A stretch of DNA of 64,000 nucleotides from Zonotrichia leucophrys gambelii (lineage: Eukaryota > Chordata > Aves > Passeriformes > Passerellidae): contig NC_088175.1 of the NCBI RefSeq assembly GCF_028769735.1, positions 496,001 to 560,000 of the forward strand, in the 5' to 3' direction. The translations under genes and the position numbers were made by a program. Numbering within the stretch: position 1 is the first letter of the stretch; each line of letters starts with the position of its first letter. Below the pieces are notes generated by a model. The model was given only the letters and a program-made list of their open reading frames with translations. It searched no databases and was not told where the DNA came from. Of this stretch, positions 12,531 to 25,015 are shown piece after piece.

Positions 12531-13153
12531 TGTGAAAAATGCGTATTTTATGATTGGCTTTTTGGAAATATTAAAATGAATATTAGATGTGTTATGTTAG
12601 AAAGTGATGGTGTATTAATTTTCTTAAGTAGTGTGATAAATATCATTTAAGGTTATAACATATTGTTAAAATAGAAACTATGCTATGTAAGATTTTTTTT
12701 TTTTAAAGAGAGGACTCAGTGAGATAGCAGCCACAGGACACCTAAATCTTTCAGAGAAAGAGAATTTATTGTCCCATTATCAGAAGAAATGAATTTCTTC
12801 CTGCCTTGCTCAGATCTGAAGATGACATCAGGATTAAGAGAAAGAAGCTGACACTGACCAGACAGAATCCTGTGTTTGAATGGAATTTATGCATCATGGA
12901 TGAGGTGTATGAATATGCAACAGGCTGTTGTTTTTAAGGTTTAATCCTCTGTTAATGTGGGTCCTTTTTTGGGCTTATTTTCCCCAGAAAGAGGCACCCG
13001 GACTGTCCATAACTCTTTATTTTTATTGTCTCATATTGTCCTAATCCAAATTGTCCAAATTATTATTACTCTAATTATATTACTACTTTTATAACTATTT
13101 CATTATTATTAAAATTTTTAAATGTTAAATACAAGTGATTGATGTTTTTCACA
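12531..13153. mobile_element. solo ERVL-like LTR with perfect 5-bp target duplication
   Basis: It begins tgtgaaaaatgcg and ends gatgtttttcaca, so the first and last bases are near inverted repeats. It is flanked by ggaga on both sides (12526-12530 and 13154-13158). It is about 623 bp and strongly similar to 21642-22320. A 5-bp duplication fits ERVL. The minus reading contains CAATAAATTC; orientation is otherwise unclear. Confidence 0.92.
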
Positions 13154-13890
13154 GGAGAGCAGCTGAACATGAGCCACCCATGGATGCTTTTTTTTCATCC
13201 ACCTCCACAATGCTTATTTTTTAAAAAAAGAGCGGTTTCAAAGGCAAAATAAACCTCCTTTAGATGCATTTCATTGCTTTCCAGGTTTAAGTCTGGGGGA
13301 GAAGAGGGGCTGATTTCCCCGCTCTGATGTTATTTATCTCTTGTCATGCTCTGTTTCTTCTCGTGGCCATTTCGAGCCTCTAATGCGGCCCCACAGCCCG
13401 GGCAGGGCTCTCCCCGGGGCTGGGGATCTCATGTCAGGAGGCTACGATCCAATTCACGTTCAGATGGATACATTAAATCTTTTTACTCCCTGCCTTGTCA
13501 GGAGAAGCCGATCTCCGTGCCCATGAACAGCAGTTTTGTGTGCTCGCTGATACAGAATGGATTGTCGCTAAACCTTTCAGGCATTGTTGTCAAGGTCAAT
13601 AATACTGATCTGCTTTAGCACAACAAGGGGGGGGTGGGAAGGGGAATTCTGTCAAGATGTGACCTTTAAAAGACCTCGTCTTCGGAGAATCAAAATTTAA
13701 AAATAAATAAATAAAATTATGGGAAGGATGTTATTTTGGTACCTTTGGGCTTATCTGAGCTGGCGGTAATTGTCCATGCTAGCAAGAGAACAGCTTGAGA
13801 AATTGCAATGAGGCAACCAGAGCATAAATGTGGTGAGTTCACCTAAAGATGTTTAAACTTCATTTTTCCAGTGGTCATTTTTAGCAGCAT
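13154..13890. other. unique sequence, possible conserved block at 13340-13640
   Basis: A CpG-containing, repeat-free segment (gctacgatccaattcacgtt, gattgtcgctaaacctttca) stands out from the surroundings. It has two overlapping plus frames of 61 and 90 codons with no known domain. Conservation is suspected, not shown. Confidence 0.35.
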
Positions 13891-14155
13891 TCATAGAATC
13901 ATGGAGTAATTGAATTTGGAAAAGAGCTTTAAAATTACTGAGTCCAACCATTAACACAGCACCACCACGTTCACCACAAAACCATGTCCCCAAGTGCCAC
14001 ATACACACTTTTTTTTTAGCCCTTCCAGGGATGGTGATTCTACCATAGTCCTGAGAATACTGCTTCAATGCCCAACTTCATTTTCAGTCCTGAATTTTTT
14101 TCCTAACATGTATCACAAACCTCCCCTGGTGCAAGCTGAGGCCCCTTCCACCCCT
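13891..14155 (-). mobile_element. CR1 LINE 3' fragment (old)
   Basis: It starts tcatagaatcatggagtaat and continues with degenerate CR1 reverse complement (gagtccaaccattaacacag, ccccaagtgccacat). Confidence 0.88.
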
Positions 14156-14397
14156 CCTGGCCCTGGTTACCTTTCCCTCAGTAGGATACAGAGGTGGCAC
14201 ATCCAGCTGCCCTCACCCTTCCCTACTGCCCCAGGTTACCCTACTCTTCAGTTCTGCAGGTTTCAAACCAACCAGCTGCCCTGCACAGCCCCTGGGTCTC
14301 GAATGGTGACATGAAGCATTTGTTGGGGTCACACACATGTCTACAAATTGAACAAAGTCTTCAGCCACAGAGGAGGCAACGCAGAGGCACGGTCAGG

Positions 14398-14462
14398 AGT
14401 TGACTTTGGTGATCCTTGTGAGTCCCTTCCAATTCAGGATATTCTGATCCTGTGACTCTCTG
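14398..14462 (+). mobile_element. CR1 LINE 3' tail
   Basis: It contains tttggtgatccttgtgagtc followed by ccttccaattcaggatattctgatcctgtgac, a CR1 terminus. It lies 40 bp before an LTR. Confidence 0.75.
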
Positions 14463-14502
14463 AGATATGGATCAGAACAAGACTTCACAACCTTTCTTTA
14501 GG

Positions 14503-15122
14503 TGTCAGGACCCAGGACATCCCTCTGGCTGTCCTGAGCAGCCCAGACCCTGCCAGGGGGCTCAGAGACCCTGGCACAGAGCCCAAAATGCCCCTGTGGT
14601 TTTGATTATGATCCTTGGAGCAAATTACCAACCCTAGATGAAGATCTGCAAGCCACGACAAATTAAGTAGGATGATTGTGAATTTATCACAAGGCAAAAA
14701 AGTAGATTTGGGGGTTTTGGTATGGGGGTTCAGGGGGCAAGATGGAGGGATCTGGGCGTGTCCAGCCTTTCTCCTTCTTCTTCTTGGCCTCCATCTTCTG
14801 CTGTGATGTTGGCACTTTTGGATTGGTTTAGAGTAGAAGCTCACTGTCTAACATAGGTGATAGGTATTGGGAAGTAATTGTAAACATTGTACACTTAGTT
14901 TTTAGTATAAAGACCTAATACTGCCCTGGGGGCAGGCAGAGTGCCTGGACTGTCCTGCTGGACGGACCTTGGCAGGGCAGGAGAAAGAATTTTATAGATA
15001 AAGAACAACAAACAACCTTGAGACCGAGAAACGAAGAGCTCTGACTCCTTCAGGCTCTGGGCTGGCAAAAGAGACTCTATAACCTTTCTCGGGGTCACTC
15101 TGACAGGCTAGAGATCCCGACA
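14503..15122 (+). mobile_element. solo LTR with perfect 6-bp target duplication
   Basis: It begins tgtcaggacccaggacatcc and ends gagatcccgaca. It is flanked by tttagg on both sides (14497-14502 and 15123-15128). It has GATTGG (CCAAT reverse) near 14820, GTATAAAGACC as TATA near 14907 and a GATAAAG poly(A)-like signal near 14999, giving plus orientation. It is complete at 620 bp and ERVK-like by duplication length. Confidence 0.95.
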
Positions 15123-18100
15123 TTTAGGCACACACTTTCATCACTGCTTTTCCTCCTTTTATCAGAATGACAACTGGGGATGAGTTACATGCCTTAAATC
15201 TCTTGGCAGTGAATCACTGCTTAACTCACACATCCAGCACCTACAAATATTACCAGCATGTAAAGATGTGACATGCAAAATTACCAGGCTGGTTGCCCTT
15301 ACCTGGGGAGAGCTATAGGTAAGAGGAAAACAAAAGTGTAGAACAAGCATTTTTTCCAGCCAGCATAAATAAGTTGTTGCCTATTTTGCTGCAGGGAGCT
15401 AATTTTTCATGTGCCACCAACACAGGCTGTTTCGCTTGACTTGATCTGTATTGTGGCATATGCACCAGCCCTTCTCCCTTCCTCTGTGTTACATTTGTTT
15501 TAGGCCAGTGTAAATACATCTCTGGCAATCTGGAGAGAGTCTAAATGTGCTTTGTGCATTGTTTGAAAAAGCTGGGTTTGTGTAATGTGCTCAGGGCCTC
15601 TATCCTGCAGCCCGCAAGCAGAAGTCCCACCAGAACTGGGGTTTTGTGTTTATTTCAACAGCTGCCACCCCATTTTTCTTGGCTGCTCCCTTCCAGTCTC
15701 ATCCTCAGCAGCAGCAGTGACCTGTCACAGCTCTCATGTCCTTAGTGACAGAGGATTAAAGCAACAGTTCCCAAAAGTTCATTTTTAAGGAGTTTCCCAG
15801 AGAGATAGCACATAATACTTTAAATGTGAGCAGTGCTGGGGCTCCAGAAGTGCTCCAGAATCCATCTGGCAGAAGATGGAAGTTCCTTTCACCATCCCAG
15901 AGTTCCTGGGAGCAGCTCTGTCTGTGTCTCATCTGCACACAAAATAGAGAACTTTTTCTGAGCAGTTCCCCTGTTCTGGCTGTCCCAAGGCCTCCACCAA
16001 ATGTCAGGTGAGGGATGATTGAGCATGGAACTCCCTCAGAGTGTGAAACTGTGCAAAAAGGGAGTTTTAGTTATTATTTTATCTGGAAGTTACCAATTTC
16101 CTGCCAGTTGTCATCAGGGATGGCAACTATAGGACTCCTGCTCAGATGTCAGGAGCTTTGGGAGACTAAAGACAGTGAGGACCTTCCCTTTTACTTTGTC
16201 AGAGTTCTCTGGATTGGAGAATTCCCTCCCACTTCCCCATCTCCCCATACACTATGTAGGGCTCTGTCTATTGAGAAATTTGTCTTTTTGCACAGTTAGG
16301 CAGTACTGAATGTTTCCAGCAAGAAACTGGCTCAGAAATCCCTGTGGCACCCCTGAATGTGAGGCTGAATTGAATTTCCATCTCAAGTCCTTTGCTCTTG
16401 GTCACTTAAACACCTGGAAAAGCTGGACTCAAACTCATTGCTGCTTTGCAGCTCTTCTCCTTGGCTTATCCCAGCAACAAAATCCCAGGATTGTCCCATG
16501 CAAGATTCAGTTCTGGACTGTCCTGTGAAATTCCTCCGTGTTACCTTTTGGAGCAGGGCAATGACAGAATTCAATTGGAAAGTGTTTCTGGGGTCACTGA
16601 GCTGAACTTTCCACCATGGGGACCCAAGTCCTGTAATCCCTCTGACAGACAAAGGCACACACAAGGAGTGCAGTGGCTTTTAGTCCCCTTGGATTATCTC
16701 CTGGAGTATAAATGCACAGACACATAAATGGATGACTCAGTCAGAGCAGTGAGTAAGCACAAGATAGATAGCAGCATTTCCATAGCTTGGGGAAGTCCAG
16801 GCTGTGTGTGCTGTTTGGTGTCAGCTGAGATGAAAAATGGTGGGTTTAGCTAAAATACATCTGCACAGGAACATGGCTTTTCATAAGGCAGGCAAACCCA
16901 GGCAGTGCTGCCTAACAGAAATATTCCATCACCCTGTGCATTATACTTTCAAAAGAGGCACCATATGTACAATTATATGATAAAGTTTAACAGAATCTGT
17001 GAGCTCTGCCAGTGTCCTGAACCATGAAAGCTGCAGATATTTATAAATGTCAGCGAGATCTCCAGTGAAACAGTCACATTGGTATTTACTTGGGGACTTC
17101 ATTACTATTTATTAATGTATAAGATCATAGATTTGAAAGTATAAATAGATGGAGGAATTTTCTGTGGACAGCAAAAGCAGGATTTGGAATATATGTGTCT
17201 GGGAGGCAAGTGGGATATCTGATGCATAGGAAACATTAAACAAAGGCTTTTTCTTGGAAATCTTTTTATACCCTGTAGTTCAGTTTATATTTCCACCATC
17301 ACAAGCACTGCCCAAGCACAGACAAGGAGGAATTACATAACTTCTGTTTATATTTCTGTTATTTCTGTTCATGCATTTAGAACATCTTGATAAATTAATC
17401 ATGACTCATGGTCCAATTCACAAAAGTTTGCTGGCCAGTTTGTATTCCTGCTTTTACAGAACCCAAAAGGTGATGCACTTAAACTTGGGACACAGCAAGT
17501 CCGTTCTGTGTTGAACAAACCTGTGCCCTAAAAACCTGCTCACAGAGGGCTGTGAACCAGGAATTCAGTGGCAAGAATGGAATTACCTCAGGTTTATGCA
17601 AAATGAAAGATTTGCCTTTTCAGGGAAGCTTCCTCCTCCCTGCTGTCTCCTTCCTGCCCCATATTTGCTAAAAAAACCCAGGGTGATGCTCGTGTCACTG
17701 AGAGAATTGCACTTCAGATCCAGCCATGCTTGAGTGCATCTGGGTGTGTGCTTGGGTTTTTGAACAGTGAGATATCTTCTGCAAATTTTCTTAAATCAAA
17801 AGAAAAATTTCAGTAACATTGATCTCAGATCCAGAATTATCCTTGTCTCTTTTATCTCTGCTACTCATTACCCACATGTTCCTAAAGGGATGCTCTCTTA
17901 CTTTCCTGGAATTTCCACCTTAGCCCCTGGTGTGCATCGTCCTTCTGACCATCTGTCCCCAGAAGTAAACAAGGTTCAGCTCCAAAAAAGTGCAAAAGAA
18001 CCTTGTCATTTTTCTCTTCAGGTTTCCAGCTGCTTTAGCTCCTCCAGATTATCTCCCTGACCTCACTGTCAATTCTCATGAATTCTCCAGGGCCCCAGCA

Positions 18101-18189
18101 GCAGCAGCAGCCTGTGACATTGCAGTGTAGTGTCACTGCTGCCCCTGCCCTCCCATCCCACCATTCCCTCTGCATTCCCATCCCACCAT
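15123..18189. other. unique sequence, no recognised feature
   Basis: About 3 kb without CR1 or LTR. Frames are short and overlapping. A (cag)n-like run occurs near 18095. Confidence 0.5.
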
Positions 18190-18352
18190 TCCCATTGGAG
18201 CCCTCTCCCAGGTTGCTCCAAATCCCATCCAACCCAGCCTTGAAGGCTCCCAGGAATGGACACCTGGTGGAAGGTGTCCCTGCCCTTGCCAGCGGCTGGA
18301 ATGAGATAATCTTTAAGGTTCCTTCCAACCCAAACCTTTCTACCACTGTGTG
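18190..18352 (+). mobile_element. CR1 LINE 3' end with inverted 5' segment
   Basis: 18260-18352 is the plus-strand CR1 terminus (gagataatctttaaggttcc and ttccaacccaaacctttc). 18190-18260 is CR1 in reverse (caggttgctccaaatcccat). This is a fold-back like those at 8088-8520 and 11127-11650. Confidence 0.82.
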
Positions 18353-20827
18353 ACCCACAGCTCTGAGCACGAGAGCTCAGCAGCCTCCCCAGGTAAAAGA
18401 GGGAGAAAGATTCCCCTTCAAAATGTCTTGGCCAAGATGGGTATCTAATGTGTGAACAAATAATCACTGATTGGAATATTTCAGAAAGCTGTAAATCATA
18501 TTGATGCAATTAAGCTGTTTTGCCATTAGTAATATAAAACTTTTTTATTTCTATGAGAATTTTTCATTTTAAGATTCCTTATTTTTAAGTAAAATTGCAT
18601 CAAGGAACTTCGAGGAAAACAAAGGATTCCCATTTCAAGATAAGCACAAGATAAAATTAAAACCACAAATGACATTTGAAGCTTAATGAAACCTTGGCTT
18701 TTTATAAATGCAGGCTGCAGTCTGAGGGGATGGAAGGGATGGGAAGAGGATCAGGCCCTAATTTTCCTCTGGGAAGAGGATCAGGCCCTAATTCTCCTCT
18801 GGTGCAAGCCCAGCAGTGCAGGGGCTGAGCAGGAGGAGCTGCATCACAGGACAGACACCCACAGCCCCTGGCCCTCTGGGGATGAAGAAAACCATTATTT
18901 CAGAAGGTGAAGGTGGTGCAAGGAGGGTTTAGGACAGGGAAGAATGGATACTCCCCTCTGGATGTGGAAGGAGAGGCTGGATTGCAAAGGATGTTTGGAG
19001 AACAAAGCTCTGCAGAGATCAGGGGAGCAGCAGGGTGTAATCTTTAATGATTTAATCATTATTTTTAATTTTAATTTTTAAAAGTAACACCAAATTTAAT
19101 CATCATTATCACACCCATCCTGGGCTGCTCTGACTCAGCTGGAACACAGTGCTCTCCAGGGCCTGTGTGAACACAGATTACGGTGCTCTGCAGCCATCAG
19201 CATGTACTGTTATTAATATTAGCTCCTATTTTCCATTAGGAGTGGGTAATAAAGCATGTTTATTGCTCTAACAACTACAAAGCCAAGTGCTAGCTCTTTG
19301 CTGAGATCAGCAGTGCTGCCTACAAGTGACAGGTGACTTTGTGCTGACCTTGGGTTTGGGACAAGCATTTCACTGCCAAAGATGCATCCAAGAGGTAAAT
19401 GATGGGAATGCTGCTGCAAAGCTTGTTCTGAGCTGTCAGGTTTCCACCAAGGGACAAAGTTTCTATGTACTCTTTTTAAATTTTTAAGAATAAAACAAAT
19501 GGAAAAATACTGTAATGCGGGCGTGTTGGCTTGTCTCAAATTGTATTGAGTGCAAATATCTTAAATATGGAGTTGTAAATAGGGTCATGGCACACAGCAA
19601 GGAGGCTGTGGAGTGTTTAACATGCTACTTTATTCAAATCAGCAAGTCCCATTAGAGCACATTACCATAATGTCTTGTGTCAGAGCCTTCCCTCCTCGCT
19701 CTGGCTCAGACACTCAGCTGCTGCTGGCAGGAGGGATTAGGGACTCTCTCTCACTTAAAGGTACCTTCAGCATCAATTATTTCCATTTCAGCTGTGCTGG
19801 GGTGGGACTCGGGCGCTGCTCACTGCAATTCAGGCCCTGATGGCTCTGAAACCCAGACCACAAAAGCTGAAATACAAACCAGTCCCCTCTTCCAGGTGCT
19901 CCATAGCAGTCCTGAACCACAAAAAGATCATTTTGCCTGTAGGTGTTGTGCTTAACCACAAGCAGAGGAAATGCATCACCTGCCAAAAATGCTTCTGTGG
20001 CAGATTATAATCAAGGGCTTTGACATGGGGTGAGAAACAGGAGGCAAAATGGGGAAAGATCAAATATGACCTTCACCTGTACTGAATTTATGTTTCTAAC
20101 CAAATGCAGAGGGATGTTGGTTTTGTGATTAATGTTTGGGGGCATTTTTATTTTTTTTTTTCACCAATAAACAACCAGAAGTATCTTAAAAGCCCTGAAT
20201 TTTGGGAGGGGTGGTCGTAGAAAGCCACATCCCTTTTTTGTCCTATCAGCTCAGAAAGATGCAACTGCTGCAGAGAATCTTTTATCAGAAGGATATTACC
20301 ACAAATATAAGTATCTCCAAACACACAAACCTAAAGCAAAAATCATGCCAGGTTTTCCCCAACTTTGAACAAATTAATGGTTGTGGTTTCTTGAGTAATA
20401 GCTTCTCAAAATAAAATCCTGATGCTTCTATTTGAAGTGGTTTCAATATCAGCTTTCACTGTCAAGCTGATATTACTAAATGAGGCAGAAAAGCATTATT
20501 TATGCATAAAAATAATGAAAACTAACACCAAATTTCATCAGTTTCCAATGATCTCAGAAATTCTCAGCCATTAGGGTCCTCCCTTCCCAATTGTGTGTGC
20601 TGTCCTATCACAGCCACAAACTGGAGGATCAGGTTTAGGCAAACTGAGTGGAAATCAGAGGAAATCAGGCAGATTGCACAGCTCTGTAGCAGGTGTGAGC
20701 AGATTTAATTATCTCATGCACCTTTGAAATTCGAGTGAAATTGCAAATCCTGCAGTCACCTTTCCAGCACAGGCTTCCTGTCTGTGTGGTACATACTGTA
20801 CCCTATTAATTAAACAGCAGGGATTAA
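18353..20827. other. unique sequence with a 30-bp tandem duplication
   Basis: A 30-bp unit is present at 18741-18770 and 18771-18800 (gggaagaggatcaggcccta). A stem-loop with 11-bp perfect arms lies at 20445-20474. No gene is supported. Confidence 0.6.
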
Positions 20828-21272
20828 AAAATGGATCTGTTGGAGCAAATCCAGAGGCCGTGAGGATGCACAGGGGGCTGGAGCTGCTCTGCAGAGAGCT
20901 GGGGAAGAGAAGGCTCTGGGGAGACCTCAAAGCCCCTTCCAGGGCCTAAAGGGGCTCCAGGAGAGCTGGAGGGACTTTGGACAAGGGTGTGGAGTAGCAG
21001 GACAAGGCGAATGGCTTCACACTGATGGAGGGCAGGGTTAGGTTGGATTTTAGGAAGAAATTCTTCTCTGTGAGGGTGGGAAGGCCCTGGCACAGATTGC
21101 CCAGAGGAGCTGTGGCTGCCCCATCCCTGGAAGTGTTCAAGGCCGAGTTGGATGAGACTTGGAGCAATCTGGGATTGTGGAAGGGGTCCCTGAATACCTT
21201 CAGGGTGGAACTGGATGATGTTTAATGTTTCTCCCAACCCAAACCATTCTGCGATTCTCTGAGTCTATGAAA
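20828..21272 (+). mobile_element. CR1 LINE 3' end, well preserved
   Basis: It runs from ggatctgttggagcaaatcc through gattttaggaagaaattctt and gctgtggctgccccatccct to caacccaaaccattctgcga and a tctgagtctatga tail. At about 445 bp it is one of the most intact CR1 3' ends in the window. Confidence 0.93.
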
Positions 21273-21641
21273 AAGCCACATTTTTCTAAAGATGAGATTA
21301 GAGTAGGAGGGTTTCAAACCATAGGATTTTTATTTGTCTTTTCATAATTAAGCACGTGGCTTTGGAAGCTGAAATCCATTTCCTGCCATCATTATGAGCA
21401 GCGTTGCTACAGAAGCACAGACAAGCAGTGCAGATGGGCTCCTATTAATAGCAGCTCGCCCGCAGCATCCCGGTGAAGCTGGGGCGGCTTCATCCGAAGG
21501 GATTTCCGAAGGGATCCTTGCAAGCCGCAGAACTCAACACAAGAGGGCTCCAGCTCCTTTTGTCAGGGGAAAAAAAAAAAATCAGTGAGAAGAGAGCAGC
21601 GAGGCTGAGTGAGAGAAGCAGAGCTGGCAGGAGATGCCCTC
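21273..21641. other. unique sequence
   Basis: It contains a repeat-free stretch at 21370-21540 with several CpGs. Nothing coding is recognised. Confidence 0.45.
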
Positions 21642-22320
21642 TGGGAAAAATGTGTATTTTATTGCTGGCTTTTAGCAAATATTAAAATGAATATTAGATG
21701 TGTTGTGTTAGAAAGTTATGCTGTATTAATTTTCCTAAGTAGTGTGTTAAATATAGTTTTAGGTTATAACATAAGGTTACAACCCAACCTTTCTGAAAAT
21801 AGAAACTATGCTATGCAGGATACTTATTTTCTTAAGGAAGGACTTGCAGTGAGATAGCAGCCACAGGACACCTAAATCTTTGAATAAATCTTTGAATCTT
21901 CACCTGAATCTCTGAGAAAGAGAATTTATTGTTCCATTATCAAAAGAAACAAACTTCTTCCTGCCTCACTCAGCCATGAAGATGCTGTCAGGATTCAGAG
22001 GAAGAAGCTGACACTGCTGACAGAATCCTGTGTTTGAAAGGAATTTATGCATCATGTATGAGGTGTATGAATATGCAACAGGTTATTGCTTTTAAGGGTT
22101 AATCCTCTGTTAACGTGGGTCTTTTTTTAGGCTTATTTTGCCCAGAAAAGGTACCTGGAGTGTCCATAACTCTTTGTTCTTATTTTCTCATATTGTCCTA
22201 ATCCAAATTGCCCAAATTATTGTTACTCTAATTATACTGGTAATTTTATAACTATTTCATTACTTATAAAATTTTAACATTTTAAATTTTAACATTTCAA
22301 TTAGATTGGTGTTTTTCACG
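21642..22320. mobile_element. solo ERVL-like LTR, second copy
   Basis: It matches 12531-13153 throughout (attaaaatgaatattagatg, gagatagcagccacaggaca, gcatcatgtatgaggtgtat). Ends are degenerate (tggg...cacg). The flanks ccctc and ccgtg agree at only three of five bases, so the target duplication is doubtful. It has a short internal duplication of aatctttgaa near 21880. Confidence 0.88.
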
Positions 22321-22378
22321 CCGTGTCTGTGCCCGGCTGCCCAGGGGATGGGAGGGGGAACACCTGGAGCAAGCACAG

Positions 22379-22490
22379 CGTGAGAGCCTCTGTGAGACTG
22401 AAGGAAATAGTGTGAGAGCTTCTGTGAGACTGAATAAAACTGTGTGAGAGCCTCTCTGAGACTGAATAAAACTGTGTGAGAGCCTCAGGT
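22379..22490. repeat. about 32-bp tandem repeat, 3.5 copies
   Basis: The unit includes tgtgagagcctctgtgagac followed by tgaataaaac. The copies differ at a few bases. Confidence 0.88.
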
Positions 22491-22744
22491 TTGTGCTCCA
22501 GCATGTCAGAGGTCAGAAGAGGTTGGCCCCAGCCTGATCCAGCCCCATGTCCTCCTAGCCCCAGGTTTGGGTGTGCTGCCAGCAGCGCTGTCCCAAAGGA
22601 CAGCAGGGCCTTTGGGGCTCTCTGGGATGGGGTTCCCAGCTCAGGGTGACACAGAATCCCTCAGCCAAACTGGGGTGCAGCTCAGCAGGGGCTGAGGGTG
22701 AGCCCAGGTGTGTGAGGAGCCCACTGGGCTGTGGCGGCAGGGGC

Positions 22745-23275
22745 AGGGCAGTGACCGTGTCCCTGTGCTGCACCTCAAACCCTGCGGGCACCTCTGGGCT
22801 CCTCAGAGGGACACTGAGGGGCTGGAGGTGTCCAGAGAAGGGAACAGAGCTGGGGAAGGGTCTGGAGCACCAGGAGAGGCTGAGGGATGTGGGGGAGCTC
22901 AGCCTGGAGGAAAGGATGCTCAGGGGGAACCTTCTCACTCTCTACAACTCCCTGACATGAGAGTGGAGCCAGGTGGGGATCGGGATCTTCTCCCAGGGTA
23001 CAAACAACAGGACAAGAGAAAACAGCCTCAAGTTGTGCCAGGATAGTTTTACTTTGGTATTAGGAGTAAATTTTTCACTGAAGGGTTTGTCAAGCACTGG
23101 CACAGCTGCCCAGGGCAGTGGTGGAGTCACCATCCCTGAAGGGATTTAAAACCTGTGTTGCTGTGGCACCTGGGGACATGGGTTAGTGGTGGCCTTGGCA
23201 ATGCCAGGTTAATGGCTGGGCTATTAGAGGTCTTTACCAACCAAAACAGTTCTGCAGTTCTGTGATTCTGAATTT
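22745..23275 (+). mobile_element. CR1 LINE 3' end
   Basis: It contains gtgctgcacctcaaaccctg, ggacactgaggggctggagg, cactggcacagctgcccagg and accaaccaaaacagttctgc with a gttctgtgattctg tail. It is about 530 bp. Confidence 0.92.
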
Positions 23276-23776
23276 ACTAGAGTGGACTTCAGAGGAAGCA
23301 AGGAAAGGCATTGTCACCCATGTCTGAAAATAGCCCACAACAGAAGGAAGGAAACGGATGTCGGTCATTTCTGCTGCTCATCTCTCATTTCCCCCTGGAA
23401 AATTTTATCCCACATTCATTACAAGGTAAATCTTTCTGGAGGAGATATTTAGAGCCTTCCACTGCTTTTCTGTGTTCTAAAGCATTTGAACTAAATGTTT
23501 TAACTGATACCAGCATTTAAACTATTTCCCTTGTGGTGTGTTTCTAGCCTGTGTGTCCAGGACAACAAACATCCCATGGAAGTGCTGCATTCCAGCCAGG
23601 AAACCCAGTGCACCCAGTGGGGGGAAAAAGCAGCATTTCCCTCTGTGTTTGCTGACAACTGAGGGTTTTCTGCAAAAGGTTTGACTGGGCTAAAACTGTT
23701 GTGAGTTGGAATGAAATCATGCCCCACTTTATTTACCGATCATGAGAGTATGATAAGGCTGGATGTGAGCAAGGAT
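23276..23776. other. unique sequence
   Basis: Nothing recognised. Confidence 0.5.
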
Positions 23777-23847
23777 AAAAAAATAAAATAAAACAAAATA
23801 AAATAAAATAAAATAAAATAAAATAAAATAAAATAAAATAAAATAAG
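23777..23847. repeat. (aaaat)n microsatellite
   Basis: About 13 units with one c interruption. Confidence 0.95.
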
Positions 23848-24732
23848 TAATAAACCTAATAGAACTAGTTATTAATTATTAATTTGAAGCACTGCATGAC
23901 ACATGGCCATGGTACATAGAAGGACACAGGGCTGGACTCATGCTCACTGTTGCATCTAAGGCAACACAGATTTTAAATGCTTTCTGAATATTCTCAACCA
24001 TGAAGAAAGCCCCAGTTCCACTTGTATTTGAATGAATTGTCTTAATTATCACTCAGCTTTTTTCAGTGCTTTGCCTCTTCATGGTCTGGATTCTGCACAC
24101 CCTCAGCACCAGAACTTGTCCCTGGAAGGTGATATCTCTGCCACCTCCTGCTCCTCCATTGCAGGAATCATCTTCCTGCCCTTACCAGAGCTGCCCAAAC
24201 CCTTTCCTGTGGCTCTGAACATTCAGTTCACAGAAAAACACAGAGAACTGGGGGGGAGGGCTGAGGGAAGGGCCTCTCACCCCAGATGCATCCCCCTGAC
24301 ATGGTTCAATGTGCAGATGAGTGTTGGCACGAGGCAGTGCACATTGTCAGGACTTTAACATGCTTTTTACAAGGAGGCGAGGCCCTGTCTCTGCTGGGAG
24401 GGGTGGTGTGCACTTAGCAGGTTGCTGGTGTTGTGTGACATGGACATGTACACACGGAGCTTGCGTGGCTGAGCCTGTTGTGTCACAGGCCATCTCCTCA
24501 GCCCTGTGAGCAGCTGCAGAGCCACTTCACCGTCACAGCCATTAGCACTTCACTCCTTAAGAGCTTAATCTTGCAATCCTTCCTGCTGCTGGTAGCCCTT
24601 ACTCACGTGAGTAAGCAGATCTTCCACCTCAACCCTCGCAGCCTGTAAGCTGCTCCCTGTTCCTAGAAAATCCTCGGTGCCAGGAGGCTTTCCAGCCACA
24701 GTGGTGTTGCTGTCATGCTCTTTACTATAATA
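23848..24732. other. unique sequence
   Basis: Nothing recognised beyond short overlapping frames. Confidence 0.5.
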
Positions 24733-25015
24733 TTATTCCCTAAAAGCTGCCTCATCCCATCCACTCTGGCCTGGCTCTTCAATGGAGATGTGGCACAGAT
24801 CCTGCAGGTTTCAGTGTTGTGGGCTCAGGGGTTTTGTCCAAGGAGCTGCATCCTGGGAAGTGCTGAACATCTTTGTAATATTTATTCCCTAAAAGCTGCC
24901 TTACTCCATCCACTCTGGCCTGGCTCTTCAGTGGAGGTGTGGCACAGAATCTGCAAGATTCGGTCCTGTGGGCTCAGGGGCTGCATCCTGTGAAGTGCTG
25001 AACTTCTTTGTCAGG
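24733..25015. repeat. tandem duplication, unit about 149 bp
   Basis: ttattccctaaaagctgcc begins both copies (24733 and 24882). Both include catccactctggcctggctc and ggctcagggg and end gtgctgaac(a/t)tctttgt. The second copy has a small deletion of about 15 bp. Confidence 0.93.
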
